Shown here piece after piece: positions 1 through 9,545 of a stretch of DNA of 64,000 nucleotides. The first letter of the stretch is position 1. Every line of letters starts with the position of its first letter. The position numbers were made by a program, and so were the translations under genes. A model generated the notes under the pieces. It searched no databases, had not been told where the DNA came from, and worked only from the letters and a program-made list of their open reading frames with translations. Source of the DNA: Beroe forskalii (Eukaryota; Ctenophora; Nuda; Beroida; Beroidae); NCBI GenBank assembly GCA_011033025.1, contig WFMF01000138.1:310001-374000 (forward strand), read 5' to 3'.

Positions 1-390
1 CAAGCTTCTTGTACTGGCCAATCACAACTCCTGGTCCATGCCATGTAGTGTCCCTGATGCCTGTTCTGTAGTAAACTTTGTCACCAGCAAAGTACTTGGT
101 TTCGTAAGCTTGGTATATTCGCCCTTTTAGTGCTCTTGCTAATCTATCAGAGGACTGTGCTTCTAGGTATGCTTTTCTTGCTTCATGCATTGCGTTGAGA
201 TTTGCAGCAACTATCTCACTAGATGTCTTCTTCTCTATCTGACCTAAGTTGATATGATTGTCATCTAACCCTGGTATTCTAGGATTGTATCCCATGACAA
301 GTTGCATTGGTGAGAATCCATACACATTGCTCATGCTGTTCTTAGCTTGCAATGCCCAGCACAGAGCAGTAGAAGATGAGCACTGAGTCT
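1..390 (-). pseudogene. LTR retroelement integrase, C-terminal fragment
   Basis: Reading the minus strand from about 390 down to 1 gives a continuous peptide typical of the end of a retroelement integrase: a stretch reading NVYGFSPMQLVMGYNPRIPG, then a basic linker, then WHGPGVVIGQ near the window edge, which resembles the SH3-like DNA-binding tail. It continues the integrase interrupted at 8708-8815 and 9546-9900. The gap is a nested transposon inserted at 391 with an 8-bp target duplication (383-390). The RT and RNase H parts would lie left of the window. Retroelement origin is clear; the exact family is not. Confidence 0.7.
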
Positions 391-984
391 CCCACATCCA
401 GAAACACGCGAGTCCGTGAGTCTGACTCGGAGGAAATTGATTTTGAGAGGAAATTTTTGGTGGTTTGTGAGGAATTTTTTGTATGAAAATGTTAATTTTA
501 GATTCTGATGGCGGAGGAAAATGTTCGTATTTTTAAGTCAAGTGTCACAGATATGTTTCATTCATGAGTAAAAGGAATATGATGTGATTCTAAATTGATT
601 TTAAAGGCAGATTTCGTATTAAGATGCAAAAAAGTCAAAAAATTTTCGCCTGCGGCGGGCTGTTGTGATCAAATTGCGTGAATAAATTGGTCTTAGACAC
701 AACCACAGGACGTGTGAACTGTGAAGAACATCAAAAATTTTCGCGTGCGGCAGACTGTTGTGATCAAATTACCAATACCAAATTGGCTTAATATTAGCTT
801 ATTAGAGGCAGATTCAGATGCAAAAAAACCCTAAAAATTTCCCCTGTCGTGGGCTGTTGTGATCAAATTATGTTATTCAATTAATCAAGACACGGCCACG
901 GATGTGTAGCAATTAAAATTTTCGCTTGCAACGGGTTATTTCAATCAAATGTTTCATAACCAAATTGACTTAAGAGGCAGATTC
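391..984. repeat. Left subterminal repeats of outer TIR element
   Basis: Four diverged copies of a motif around GCGGGCTGTTGTGATCAAATT lie near 650, 750, 850 and 935, spaced about 100 bp apart and separated by variants of a GATTT-CAGAT-AAAAA linker. The same array occurs in copy B (16059-16653). No gene is present. Confidence 0.7.
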
Positions 985-1370
985 CAGGCATGGATCCACG
1001 GGGGCGTGCGGGGGGCGTGCGGGGGGCGTGCGCACGCCCCCATCAGAAATTTGGGGGCGTGCGTGGGGGCGTGCGATTTTTGAAAATTTGATGATTGCGA
1101 TGAATTCAAGATGCCAAGAATAAACTTAGTTGAAAAATTTCATTCATTCATTAGGTACTTCTAAAAACATATTCTAAATATCAATACCTCTGATAATGAT
1201 ACTTTTATCTACATACAACAGTACAGAGTAGATGTAATATGATCAACCATATTTCTATAGCTAACAACTTAACAAAAGGGAAAGGAAACAAAACAGAGGA
1301 CCCATGCGTGTTGCATTAACAAGAAGCACACCTTCAAAACTATAACTCTATAACAAAAGGGTTACATGAA

Positions 1371-1500
1371 CTAAAAATAATTTATAAGGCTTGAAAAGTG
1401 AAAAAAGTGCTAACGGGCTAAAACGGGGTCCATTAGTTGGGCAAGGGTGATTGTGAAGTACAAAGTGTGCTACACACGATTTTTCGGCCTCCATCCAGGA
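1371..1500 (-). repeat. Core related to the SINE-like repeat, inside hAT
   Basis: Read on the minus strand, this stretch matches by eye the central part of the dispersed repeats at 18475-18868 and 23580-23950. Shared landmarks are a GGAGCC-AAAAA-CGTGTG segment, the block AATCACCCTTGCCCAACT, a TTAGCCC-AGCACTT segment and a downstream AAATTATT tract. Identity looks to be about 70 percent. The same segment is present in the copy B hAT at about 17025-17160. Confidence 0.6.
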
Positions 1501-1599
1501 AATAATTTTCATGCCAATAGCCTTGAAGGCTTGAAAAGTCACCCCCCCACTCAGCAAACGTTATTCTAAATGCCATTTTCGTAACTGATTTGCCAGAAT

Positions 1600-2050
1600 G
1601 GGAAGAAGCTAGGTCCAGAATTTAGCTGTTTTGCCATCACGTGACAGCTGTTTTGCCATCACGTGACAGGGGTGCAGCCATACCACGTGATGATCATTAT
1701 CGGGAAGCTGGTTCCAGAATATAGCTGTTTTGCCAACTCGGTATCCCTCCCTTCTAGGTCACGTGACATCCTTTATAAGAAGCTGGGTCCAGATTATAGC
1801 TGTTTTGCCAACTCTGTCTCCCTCCCTTCTAGGTCACGTGACATCCTTTATAAGAAGCTGGTTCCAGATTATAGCTGTTTTGCCAACTCTGTCTCCCTCC
1901 TTTCTAGGTCACGTGACATCCTTTATAAGAAGCTGGTTCCAGATTATAGCTGTTTTGCCAACTCTGTATCCCTCCCTTTAAGGTCACGTGACAGACTAAA
2001 TAAGAAGCTGGTTCCAGATTATAGCTGTTTTGCCAATGTTTGCGTGTAAT
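1600..2050 (+). repeat. Left subterminal tandem array with CACGTG palindromes
   Basis: About five copies of a 65-75 bp unit: AAGCTGGTTCCAGATTATAG, then CTGTTTTGCCAACTC, then CCCTCC, then the 10-bp palindrome GTCACGTGAC. Units start near 1710, 1780, 1850, 1925 and 2005. The mirror-image array is at 6340-6760. The open frames across it are a consequence of the repeat and are not a gene. Confidence 0.8.
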
Positions 2051-2378
2051 TTGTGTACACTACACACTACCTACACAGTACACAATTGAGAAAACAGAAA
2101 GATTCAGCCTTGGTAGAAGTGAGTACATCCCAATACAATATCCAACAAGTGACAATTATTAATAACGATATTGGTATTAATAAAGTAATAATATTATACT
2201 GAATGATAAAATATAAGTAATAAAGCATATTGAATAAAGAGTTTATATTATGAAGAAGAGGTGTATCAGTAAAGGTACTTATATCATATCAAAACCCTTA
2301 CCTTTCAAAAGTATTTTTCTTCCCGGTACTCACCACATTTTTTCCCACTAAATCAAATTCTTATGCTTTATGTGGACC

Positions 2379-2393
2379 GCTCGCTTCGCTCGC
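2379..2393 (-). other. GA-loop mini-hairpin (GCGAGCGAAGCGAGC)
   Basis: On the minus strand the sequence reads GC-GA-GC-GAA-GC-GA-GC: two short stems separated by facing GA dinucleotides and closed by a GAA triloop containing GCGAAGC, a 7-mer known to form an exceptionally stable DNA mini-hairpin. Outer GGAC/GTCC bases can extend it. The same architecture recurs at 7503, 8106-8214, 8634 and 24662-24777. Confidence 0.6.
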
Positions 2394-2530
2394 GAAATGT
2401 CCATTGAGAGCAAATATTTTCCATCATACAAATATTTTCTATCATACAAATATTTTCCATCATACAAGGTATGAATGATTCATGGGCAAATCCTGATATC
2501 ATATAAACGTAAGTCCAAAAGTAATTATAA

Positions 2531-3060
2531 GCAGGGGTCTGGGGGCGGCAGCCCCCAGCGATCCAGACGTTTCAAGTAGACAGGAACATCGTTTTCTTAT
2601 GATTTTTGCTGCCAATTTTGACGCTAATAGCATGGAGAACTGATGCAACCTTAATTCCAACCGTTGTGAGCAGGGGTCTGGGGGCGGCAGCCCCCAGCGA
2701 GCCAGACGTTTCAAGTAGATAGAAACATCGTTATCTTAGGATTTTTGCTGCCAATTTTGAGGCTTAGAAGTAATAGCATGGAAAACTGATACAAACGTAA
2801 GTTCAACAGTTATGAGCATGGGGTCTGGGGGCGCAGCCCCCAGCAAGCCAGTCGTTTTAAGTAGATAGAAACATCGTTATCTTAGGATTTTTGCTGCCAA
2901 TTTTGAGGCTTAGAAGTAATAGCATGGAAAACTGATACAAACGTAAGTTCAACAGTTATGAGCATGGGGTCTGGGGGTGGCAGCCCCGAGCAAGCCAGAC
3001 GTTTTAAGTAGATAGAAACATCGTTACCTTAGGATTTTTGCTGCCAATTTTGAGGCTAAT
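2531..3060 (+). repeat. Four tandem ~145-bp units with GGGGTCTGGGGGC hairpin
   Basis: Units begin near 2531, 2669, 2815 and 2961. Each opens with GGGGTCTGGGGGCGGCAGCC, which folds on itself (CTGGGGGC against GCCCCCAG), followed by AGCCAGACGTTT and an AT-rich stretch ending with TGCTGCCAATTTTGAGG. The same hairpin core occurs in the hAT repeats at 6826-7460 and in an unrelated MITE near 56620. Confidence 0.8.
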
Positions 3061-3124
3061 AGCATATGTGAACTCCTAATTATTGTATATCAAACTTGCA
3101 TCCAAAGCTCTATTAAACTTTATA

Positions 3125-3856
3125 TCTGGGGTCTGGGAAAATTCGTTGCCTCTGGAAGTTAGGAAGATTCCTAGTTACTGGGAAGTGAGAAGATTCCTTA
3201 ATACCGGTAAGTGGGAAGATTCGTTGCCACAGGGAAGTAGGAAGATTCCTTACGTTGCCACTGGGAATTGGAAAGATTCCTAGCCATTGGGAAGTGGGAA
3301 GATTCGTTGCCACTGGGAAGTGGGAAGATTCCTCACTACCGGGAAGTGGGAAGATTCGTTATCACTGGGAAGTAGGAAGATTCCTTACTACCGGGAAGTG
3401 GGAAGATTCGTTGCCACTGGGAAGTAGGAAGATTCCTTAATACCGGGAAGTGGGAAGATTCGTTGCCACTGGGAATTGGGAAGATTCCTTAATACCGGTA
3501 AGTGGGAAGATTCGTTGCCACAGGGAAGTAGGAAGATTCCTTACTACCGGGAAGTGGGAAGATTCTTTGCCACTGGGAATTGGACGATTCATAACCATAG
3601 GGAAGAGGGAAGATTCGTTGCCACTGGGAAGTGGGAAGATTCCTTGCCACCGGGAAGTGGGAAGATTCGTTATCAATGGGAAGTAGGAAGATTCCTTACT
3701 ATCACTGGGAAGTAGGAAGATTCCTTACTACCGGGAAGTGGGAAGATTCGTTGCCACTAGGAAGTGGGAAGATTCCTAATCATTAGGAAGTGGGAAGATT
3801 TCTTGCCACTGGGAAGTAGGAAGATTCCTTACTACCGGGAAGTGGGAAGAGTCGTT
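3125..3856 (+). repeat. 26-bp minisatellite (GGGAAGTGGGAAGATTC...)
   Basis: A 26-bp unit, GGGAAGTGGGAAGATTCGTT plus a variable six-base tail (GCCACT, ACTACC and similar), repeats about 28 times. Two variants often alternate, giving a 52-bp higher-order period. Short ORFs in several frames across this block are repeat artefacts. Confidence 0.85.
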
Positions 3857-5278
3857 GCCATTTTGCTTTGTGACTGATCAAAATTTTCGAAAATTTCAGA
3901 TTTTCATAAAATTTCCCGGTAGATCAAAAAAATTTCCCGGTACTCGCGAGTACCCAGAGTACCGACTTTTGAAAGGTAAGTCAAAACCCAATAAAATTGG
4001 AATTGTTTGGACTTTCATACTAGTGTGTACATTAAATCCATGACTATGCATTTGTCGGGGATTTTTATTGAGGCAATGGATAGTGGTTGGTGGTAAAAAC
4101 TGTAATTAGATGGTTATGTTTGAATTGGAAAATTTTGCCAAAAATAACTACTCGTTGTGAATATTGTTAGGTATTAGTAACGATAAAAGTTTATTGTTTA
4201 GCATAAAGTGCCACATATGAAACTTTTTACCCAACTCTGTGCACAGTGAAACATTAAAAATGAAATTTCCTATCTCATTATCTTGTGGGTTTAAACTGGG
4301 GTCTGAAGAAGATAATCAAACTCGTTTGATTTTGTAGTTTAAAAATGAAAATAGATTAACTAAAACTTCAAAAATTTGAATGATAAAACAAATCCTAAGA
4401 GGTAGAGCCTCCTGTATTCATTCCAAGCTCAATTCAGGATATTTTTGATGACTTCTACATCTTATTTTGCAACCAACTTGACCAATATTTAGTGAATGTA
4501 TCCTGAAAAAGGTTTCCCAAAAGTTTCGTTATATGTGACACTTTTGCAATTTTAATCATTTGAACGCCATAACTTTTTATCAGATCAATTGGTGCTGCTG
4601 AAAAATAAATTGGTCTTCCACCAGGGACCTGCGAGGATTTTGAAAATGTTATTGCCAAGCTTATCGAAATACTGGCAAATTTTAGAAAAATACTCAAAAA
4701 TATCCTCCAATTTCTGTCATTGGCCTTCTGGCTGTTGAAATAGAAGTAAAACCTTCAAAAAATGACTATTTCTTTTGAAAATAACCAAATTTATGATTGC
4801 TGTGCTGTGCTAGATGAACTTACAGAAACAACTCTTCTGAACGATTAAGTCTTTAAACTTTAAAATTAATTTTGAATCTGGAACGCTCAAAAGGCAATTT
4901 AGATACAGAAGTGAATGCTCAAATCAAAATCTAGGATGTCACTGACATCCTAAATTCTGATTTGAATTGAAGAGAATGTCTTGTTTGTGAATAAAATCTT
5001 TTGATATGCTTTTCGGGCATAGCACCTTTGGGTTTGACACAATACCTGTTCTGATTTTCAAGCAATTTGCAACGAGATCCATAAAAATTGTGCTGAGAGA
5101 GACACGATGATGTTTTCTGTGATGAAAAATTTAGCTAATAGAGTAATAGTACTTTAGTAGATATCAATTACGACTATTATCTAGACATTTACAAAAACAC
5201 TAGTAGTTTCCTCACATTTTCTTTCTCATGAATCCTAGAAGAAGAAAGCATTGTCACTGTTATTGCCTAAAATACTTA
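3857..5278. other. Interior of the 6-bp-TSD element, no gene
   Basis: AT-rich sequence. The longest open frames (under 81 codons) have no recognisable domain. Short CCCGGTA/GAGTACC palindromes occur near 3925-3965. I see nothing else to annotate. Confidence 0.5.
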
Positions 5279-5733
5279 CCTTATTGGCCCTTATTTAGCC
5301 GGCCCTTAAGAAGTTAAAAACAAAAACGACTTTGAGATTTTTGTCCAAAGGGCCAGTTAAAAAATGACCGGTTAAAATGGGGCCGATAAGATTAAAGGCC
5401 ATTTGATTTAGGCCAGAAGAAACTTTTATTACTTACATCTTATGTAGGTAGGTACTGTTGAACTCATTTGACAGTCATTATATAACACAGAAATGACCTA
5501 AATCATAATATTAGACCAGGATTTGGGTTTTTTGATGCAATTTACTTAGTTTAAGTTGGTTTTGTGGCTATTTTTGAGCGAAAATTTCTTGGTTTGGCAA
5601 CTGCTTGCAAAAATTTTTGTCCAAAGGGCCGGTTAAATTTCAAAATGGTTCAAAAATGACTCGATTTTTTCCATAGGGCCGATTAAAAAAAGTGCCACTT
5701 TAAAAAAGGCCGGCTAAATAAAGGCCAGTAAGG
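5279..5733. mobile_element. MITE with TA target, CCTTATTGGCC termini
   Basis: Inverted termini CCTTATTGGCCCTTATTTAG and the reverse complement CCTTACTGGCCTTTATTTAG are flanked by TA. Internal blocks of CCAAAGGGCC and GCCGGTTAAA are mirrored. At 455 bp with no ORF, it is a Tc1/mariner-type MITE. It shares the TA-CCTTA terminus with the MITEs at 44276-44461 and 57273-58046. Confidence 0.7.
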
Positions 5734-6049
5734 TAATAATATTTCAATTACTGTATATCTAAAATTCTTTTTAAATCTCTTTAATTAATGGCCGATAAAA
5801 TATCTGAATTATATCTAACCAGGCATCTTATTTGTTTACTTTGAGATTTATAGATTACTGTATTTAAATGTAATGGGTTAGATATGGGCCAAATGGCGAA
5901 AAAACTCCAATTTAAATGTTGTATACCATTGTATTCATACCAAATTTATGAACTCAAGGCTGAGTGTTTCTGCAAATGCAGAAAAAGTGTAGGTAGTGTG
6001 TAAGTGTGTACAGGGTAGTATACAAAAAGACAAAAGAACAACGTTAATT

Positions 6050-6760
6050 TACATGCAAACATTGGCAAAACAGCTATAATCTGGACCCAGCTTCTTATTA
6101 AGGCTGTCATGTGACCAAGAAGGGAGGGAGATAGAGTTGGCAAAACAGCTGTTATCATTCAGTATAATCTTATTATTTAATTAATACTTTAATACCAATA
6201 TCGTTATTAATAATTGTCACTTGTTAGAAATTGTATTGGGATGTACTCACTTCTACCAAGGCTGAATCTTTCTGTTTTGTTTTCTCAAATGTGTACTGTG
6301 TAGGTAGTGTGTAGTGTACACAAATTACACGCAAACATTGGCAAAACAGCTACCTATAATCTGGAACTAGCTTCTTATTTACTTATTTAGTCTGTCACGT
6401 GACCTTAAAGGGAGGGATACAGAGTTGGCAAAACAGCTATAATCTGGAACCAGCTTCTTATAAAGGATGTCACGTGACCTAGAAAGGAGGGAGACAGAGT
6501 TGGCAAAACAGCTATAATCTGGAACCAGCTTCTTATAAAGGATGTCACGTGACCTAGAAGGGAAGGAGAGAGAGTTGGCAAAACAGCTATAATCTGGACC
6601 CAGCTTCTTATAAAAGCTGTCACGTGATATAGAAGGGAAGAGACTAAAGTTGGCAAAACAGCTATATTCTGGAACCAACTTCTGTGCAAAATTAATCACG
6701 TGATTCACGTGATATTTCATGTGCATGGGTGCAGTTGTACGCAAATCTGGCAAATCAGCT
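6050..6760 (-). repeat. Right subterminal array (inverted partner of 1600-2050)
   Basis: On the minus strand this region carries the same AGCTGTTTTGCC/GTCACGTGAC units as the left end. Units sit near 6395, 6470, 6545, 6620 and 6700, with a partial extra block at 6055-6160. Between the two blocks the sequence mirrors 2060-2220, so the terminal inverted repeat as a whole is long and partly duplicated on this side. Confidence 0.75.
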
Positions 6761-6825
6761 ATAAACTTGATTTACGTTTGCTGAGTGGGGGGTGACTTTG
6801 AAACTAAAAATACAGGATTTAGGAT

Positions 6826-7462
6826 CCTATTGCTGCCCCCAGACCCCTGTTGTTCTTTTTATTGTCAATATATTTATTGAGATTGTGTACATCGCAGCGA
6901 TCGAGTTGGTTGAAAACAATGGCAAAACACTATTGAGTTGTCATTTCTTTGCACTCCAAACCTCTGGATTCTGGAGGCTGTTGCCCCCAGACCCCTGCTG
7001 CTCTTTTGATTTAATATTTATTGGGATTTTTACGACAGCAACAACAGCGCTGTTATTAAGTTGCAAACAATGCCCAAACACTATTGAGTTACCATTTCTT
7101 TATACTCCAGACCTCTGGCTTCTGGGGGCTGCCGCCCCCGGACCCCTGCTTCTCTTTTGATTTGAGATTTTGTACGAAAGTAGCAACAGCGCTGCTTAGT
7201 TGAAAACAATGCCCAAACACTATTGAGTTACCATTTCTTTATACTCCAGACCTCTGGCTTCTGGGGGCTGCCGCCCCCAGACCCCTGCTGCTGCTACTTT
7301 GATTCTTAATATAATATTTATCAGGGACTTTGTATGACAGCAACGGCAGTGCTGTTATTTTTTAAGTTGAAAACAATGCCCAAACACTATTGAGTTGCCA
7401 TCTCGTTATACTCCAGACCTCTGGCCTCTGGGGGCTGCCGCCCCGGACCCCCTGCTTATACA
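6826..7462 (+). repeat. ~155-bp tandem repeats with CTGGGGGC hairpin in hAT
   Basis: About four units, each with a CAATGCCCAAACACTATTGA segment, a CCAGACCTCTGG palindrome and CTGGGGGCTGCCGCCCCCAG, a perfect hairpin, then GACCCCTGCTGCT. The equivalent block in copy B is 17210-17855. Small ORFs through the repeats are not genes. Confidence 0.8.
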
Positions 7463-7502
7463 TACTTTAATTATCCTTCAAATATTCAAAAACGTCCTAT
7501 GT

Positions 7503-7537
7503 GCGAACGAGGTGCCGCGAAGCGGCGCCGAGTGAGC
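7503..7537 (+). other. GA-loop hairpin near hAT right end
   Basis: GCGAAC-GA-GGTGCCGC-GAA-GCGGCGCC-GA-GTGAGC: an 8-bp inner stem with a GAA loop, flanked by facing GA dinucleotides and a further outer stem. An identical copy is at 17897-17931 in the second hAT. Confidence 0.6.
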
Positions 7538-8074
7538 TTTATACTTTTATAAATTTGCACGCCCCCAAAAATTCTGGGCTGGATCCATGCCTGGCAGATT
7601 CAGACGAAAAAACCCTAAAAATTTTCGCCTGCGGCGGGCTGTTGTGATCAAATTGTGTCAATGAATTGGTTTTAGACCCAGCCACAGATGTGAAACTTGA
7701 AAGAAAAATTCGCCTTTGGCGGACTATTGTAATCAAATTATTGATAGTGATACTGAATTGACTTTAGAGGCAGATTTCGTATTACAATACAAAAGAATCT
7801 AAAAATTTTCGCCTGTGGCGGGCTGTTGTGATCAAATTGTGTCAATGAATTGGTTTTAGACCCAGTCACAGATGTGAAACTTGAAAAAAAAATGCCTTTG
7901 GCGGACTATTGTAAGCAAATTATTAATACTGAATTGACTTTAGAGGCAGATTAAGTCTTACGATACAAAAAATTCTAAAAATTTTCGCCTGCAGCGGGCT
8001 GTTGTGATCAAATTGTGTTGATAAATTGGACTTAGACACAGCCACAGGAAGTGTGAAGTGCATTAGGTATACGC

Positions 8075-8249
8075 TTAGAGCATGGCTGGGAATGCGCTAA
8101 TAGAAATTATTGCACGAGGCGTAGACGAGTGCAATAATTTGTATTGTCGCACGAGGAGCAGGCCGAGTGCGACAATAACAAATTATTGCACGAGGCGAAG
8201 CCGAGTGCAATAATTTTATTAGCGTCATGACCATTTGCCATGCTCTTAG
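8075..8249. other. Closing stem plus three GA-loop hairpins
   Basis: An outer stem (TTAGAGCATGGC at 8075 with GCCATGCTCTTAG near 8249, plus ATGCGCTAATA with TATTAGCGTCAT) encloses three hairpins: 8106-8138, about 8144-8175 and 8182-8214. The third reads GCAC-GA-GGC-GAA-GCC-GA-GTGC. In copy B (near 22410) the three hairpins are missing and the flanking sequence is joined directly. Confidence 0.7.
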
Positions 8250-8633
8250 TGTATTAGCCAATGTGAGGAGTGCAATATTACTAATTAATGCACGCCTACA
8301 AGTACCCTCAAAATTGGCTAATAAAGATTATCACCTGCAGCGGACTGTTGTAATCAAATTATCAATACCAAATTGACTTTATGCCCGCAGCCGGCTGTTG
8401 TAATCAAATTATACAGATTCCTGCAAATATGGATGCAAAGACTAAAATTTCGCCTGCGGCGGGCTGTTGTGATTCATCATGCTACTAAATTGGTCTTAGA
8501 CACATTTTTCGATGTGAAACTTTCAAAATTTTCGCCTGCGGCGCTCAGAAAGATCAGTAAGGACTAAAAACTAGAATTACAAATTAAGAATATTCCATAT
8601 TGTCGTTCCTTGCATTTATTTGTGGTCTTTTTT

Positions 8634-8648
8634 GCGAGCAAAGCGAGC
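8634..8648 (+). other. GA-loop mini-hairpin near outer element end
   Basis: GC-GA-GC-AAA-GC-GA-GC, with an outer TGTGGTC/GGCCACA stem. The same hairpin is at 22776-22790 in copy B. Confidence 0.55.
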
Positions 8649-8707
8649 AGGCCACAGAAATCATAAAAATGGGTCTCAGAGGAAATTCAAAATTTTCTGG
8701 ATCTGGG

Positions 8708-8815
8708 CTGAGTCTCTTCCTTGATCTTAAGTGTCATCTCGGCAAGAATACCATTATGACGTTCCACCACTCCATTACTGAATGGTGAGAAAGCTGCAGT
8801 GGTCTTCATATTGAT
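8708..8815 (-). pseudogene. Integrase core fragment with catalytic Glu
   Basis: The minus strand reads an integrase core segment containing SPFSNGVVERHNGIL, in which the E of VVERH is the third acidic residue of the DDE triad. It is bounded by the outer TIR element (left) and a 730-bp transposon (right). In the ancestor it joined the segment at 9546-9900 and the fragment at 1-390. Confidence 0.75.
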
Positions 8816-9545
8816 CCCCATTCAAAAACCCAGGCAACTTATGCAACATATTGTACTAACATCTAGGATAATAAAAGGACAAAATTACTAACATGTGACC
8901 TGCTTGACGGTTGACAACAAACATCCACAGAAATAAAATTGTGAAAATAATCAACAGTTCCGATTGTATACATTTACCAGTCGCTAGAGGACACTGTTCA
9001 TCAATGTTTACAAATGCTATTGCAGCATTACTCCTCCTCTGCCAGGGAGCTCAAGTTACAGAAACAGGCAACCCCGTTCATATTTGTATGTCAGGTTGCC
9101 CAGATCTAGGCAACCCACTGTACCTATTATTGTATGTTGCGTTGCAAAAGCGTGTTAGTCATTTTCATGTTAGTCCAACAGTGAAGTGGGGAGGTAGATA
9201 ATCGAATTGGCACTATGTAGAGAGAGGGGTGTCCTGTTCTCTCCACGCTATGCTCTGAGCTATTTCATAATTCAATCAAAATGCTTGCATATTATCCCCA
9301 ATTCCCATTGATATGCAAGGTTACTCCTTGAAGAAATGTGCCTAAAAATACTTAAGAACTTGAATAGCGCTCGGTGGTGGCTGGTTATTGCATTACGTCC
9401 CCACTTTAGAGAGGAGTAGAAACATGTATGAATGTTGCGATAGTATAGTCATAATTATGATTGTGTGACGACACTGAAACAATACTAACATGACGTCCTT
9501 CAAAAATCAGGTTGTACTAACATTATTACAGGTTCTAGAATGGGG
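8816..9545. mobile_element. 730-bp TIR transposon, CCCCATTC ends, copy 1
   Basis: It starts CCCCATTCAAAAACCC and ends GGTTCTAGAATGGGG. A second copy at 18079-19264 shows the same ends with a clean 8-bp duplication CCCAGCCA. Here the duplication has decayed (ATATTGAT against ACCTTGAT). There is no transposase. It interrupts the integrase between the second Asp and the catalytic Glu. Confidence 0.7.

Larger units (their letters stand above)
1537..6797. mobile_element. 5.26-kb long-TIR transposon with 6-bp TSD
   Basis: The ends AGTCACCCCCCCACTCAGC (1537) and GCTGAGTGGGGGGTGACT (ending 6797) are inverted repeats flanked by a 6-bp duplication TTGAAA (1531-1536 and 6798-6803). Copy B of the host hAT has the empty site at about 17178 with a single TTGAAA, which confirms the insertion. 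Inverted similarity extends roughly 670 bp inward on each side and includes tandem arrays with CACGTG palindromes. The interior holds hairpin repeats, a 26-bp minisatellite and a MITE, with no transposase ORF. A 6-bp duplication is unusual (reported for IS3EU and Dada-type elements); superfamily not assigned. Confidence 0.85.
985..7593. mobile_element. hAT-like non-autonomous transposon, copy A
   Basis: The terminal inverted repeats CAGGCATGGATCCA (985) and TGGATCCATGCCTG (ending 7593) are flanked by a perfect 8-bp target duplication GCAGATTC (977-984 and 7594-7601). The CAGG start and 8-bp duplication are the standard signature of the hAT superfamily. Just inside the left end are inverted GGGGGCGTGCG blocks (about 1000-1075). 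No transposase is visible. Without the 5.26-kb element nested at 1537-6797 it would be about 1.35 kb, the same as copy B at 16654-17987. Confidence 0.85.
391..8707. mobile_element. Outer TIR transposon, copy A, with nested elements
   Basis: The ends are imperfect inverted repeats: CCCACATCCAGAAA at 391 and the reverse complement CCCAGATCCAGAAA at 8707. The 8-bp target duplication CTGAGTCT is seen at 383-390 and 8708-8715, inside the integrase gene. A second copy at 16059-22849 has the same two ends and its own different duplication, which fixes the boundaries. Subterminal regions carry many copies of a roughly 30-bp motif related to GCGGCGGGCTGTTGTGATCA, likely transposase-binding repeats. 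No transposase ORF is visible, so it is non-autonomous. An 8-bp duplication fits hAT, P or Mutator-type enzymes; I cannot choose. Confidence 0.85.
7594..8707. repeat. Right subterminal repeats of outer TIR element A
   Basis: Seven or more copies of the CTGCGGCGGGCTGTTGTGAT motif lie between 7620 and 8545, mirroring those at the left end. A hairpin cluster interrupts the array at 8075-8249. No gene. Confidence 0.65.
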
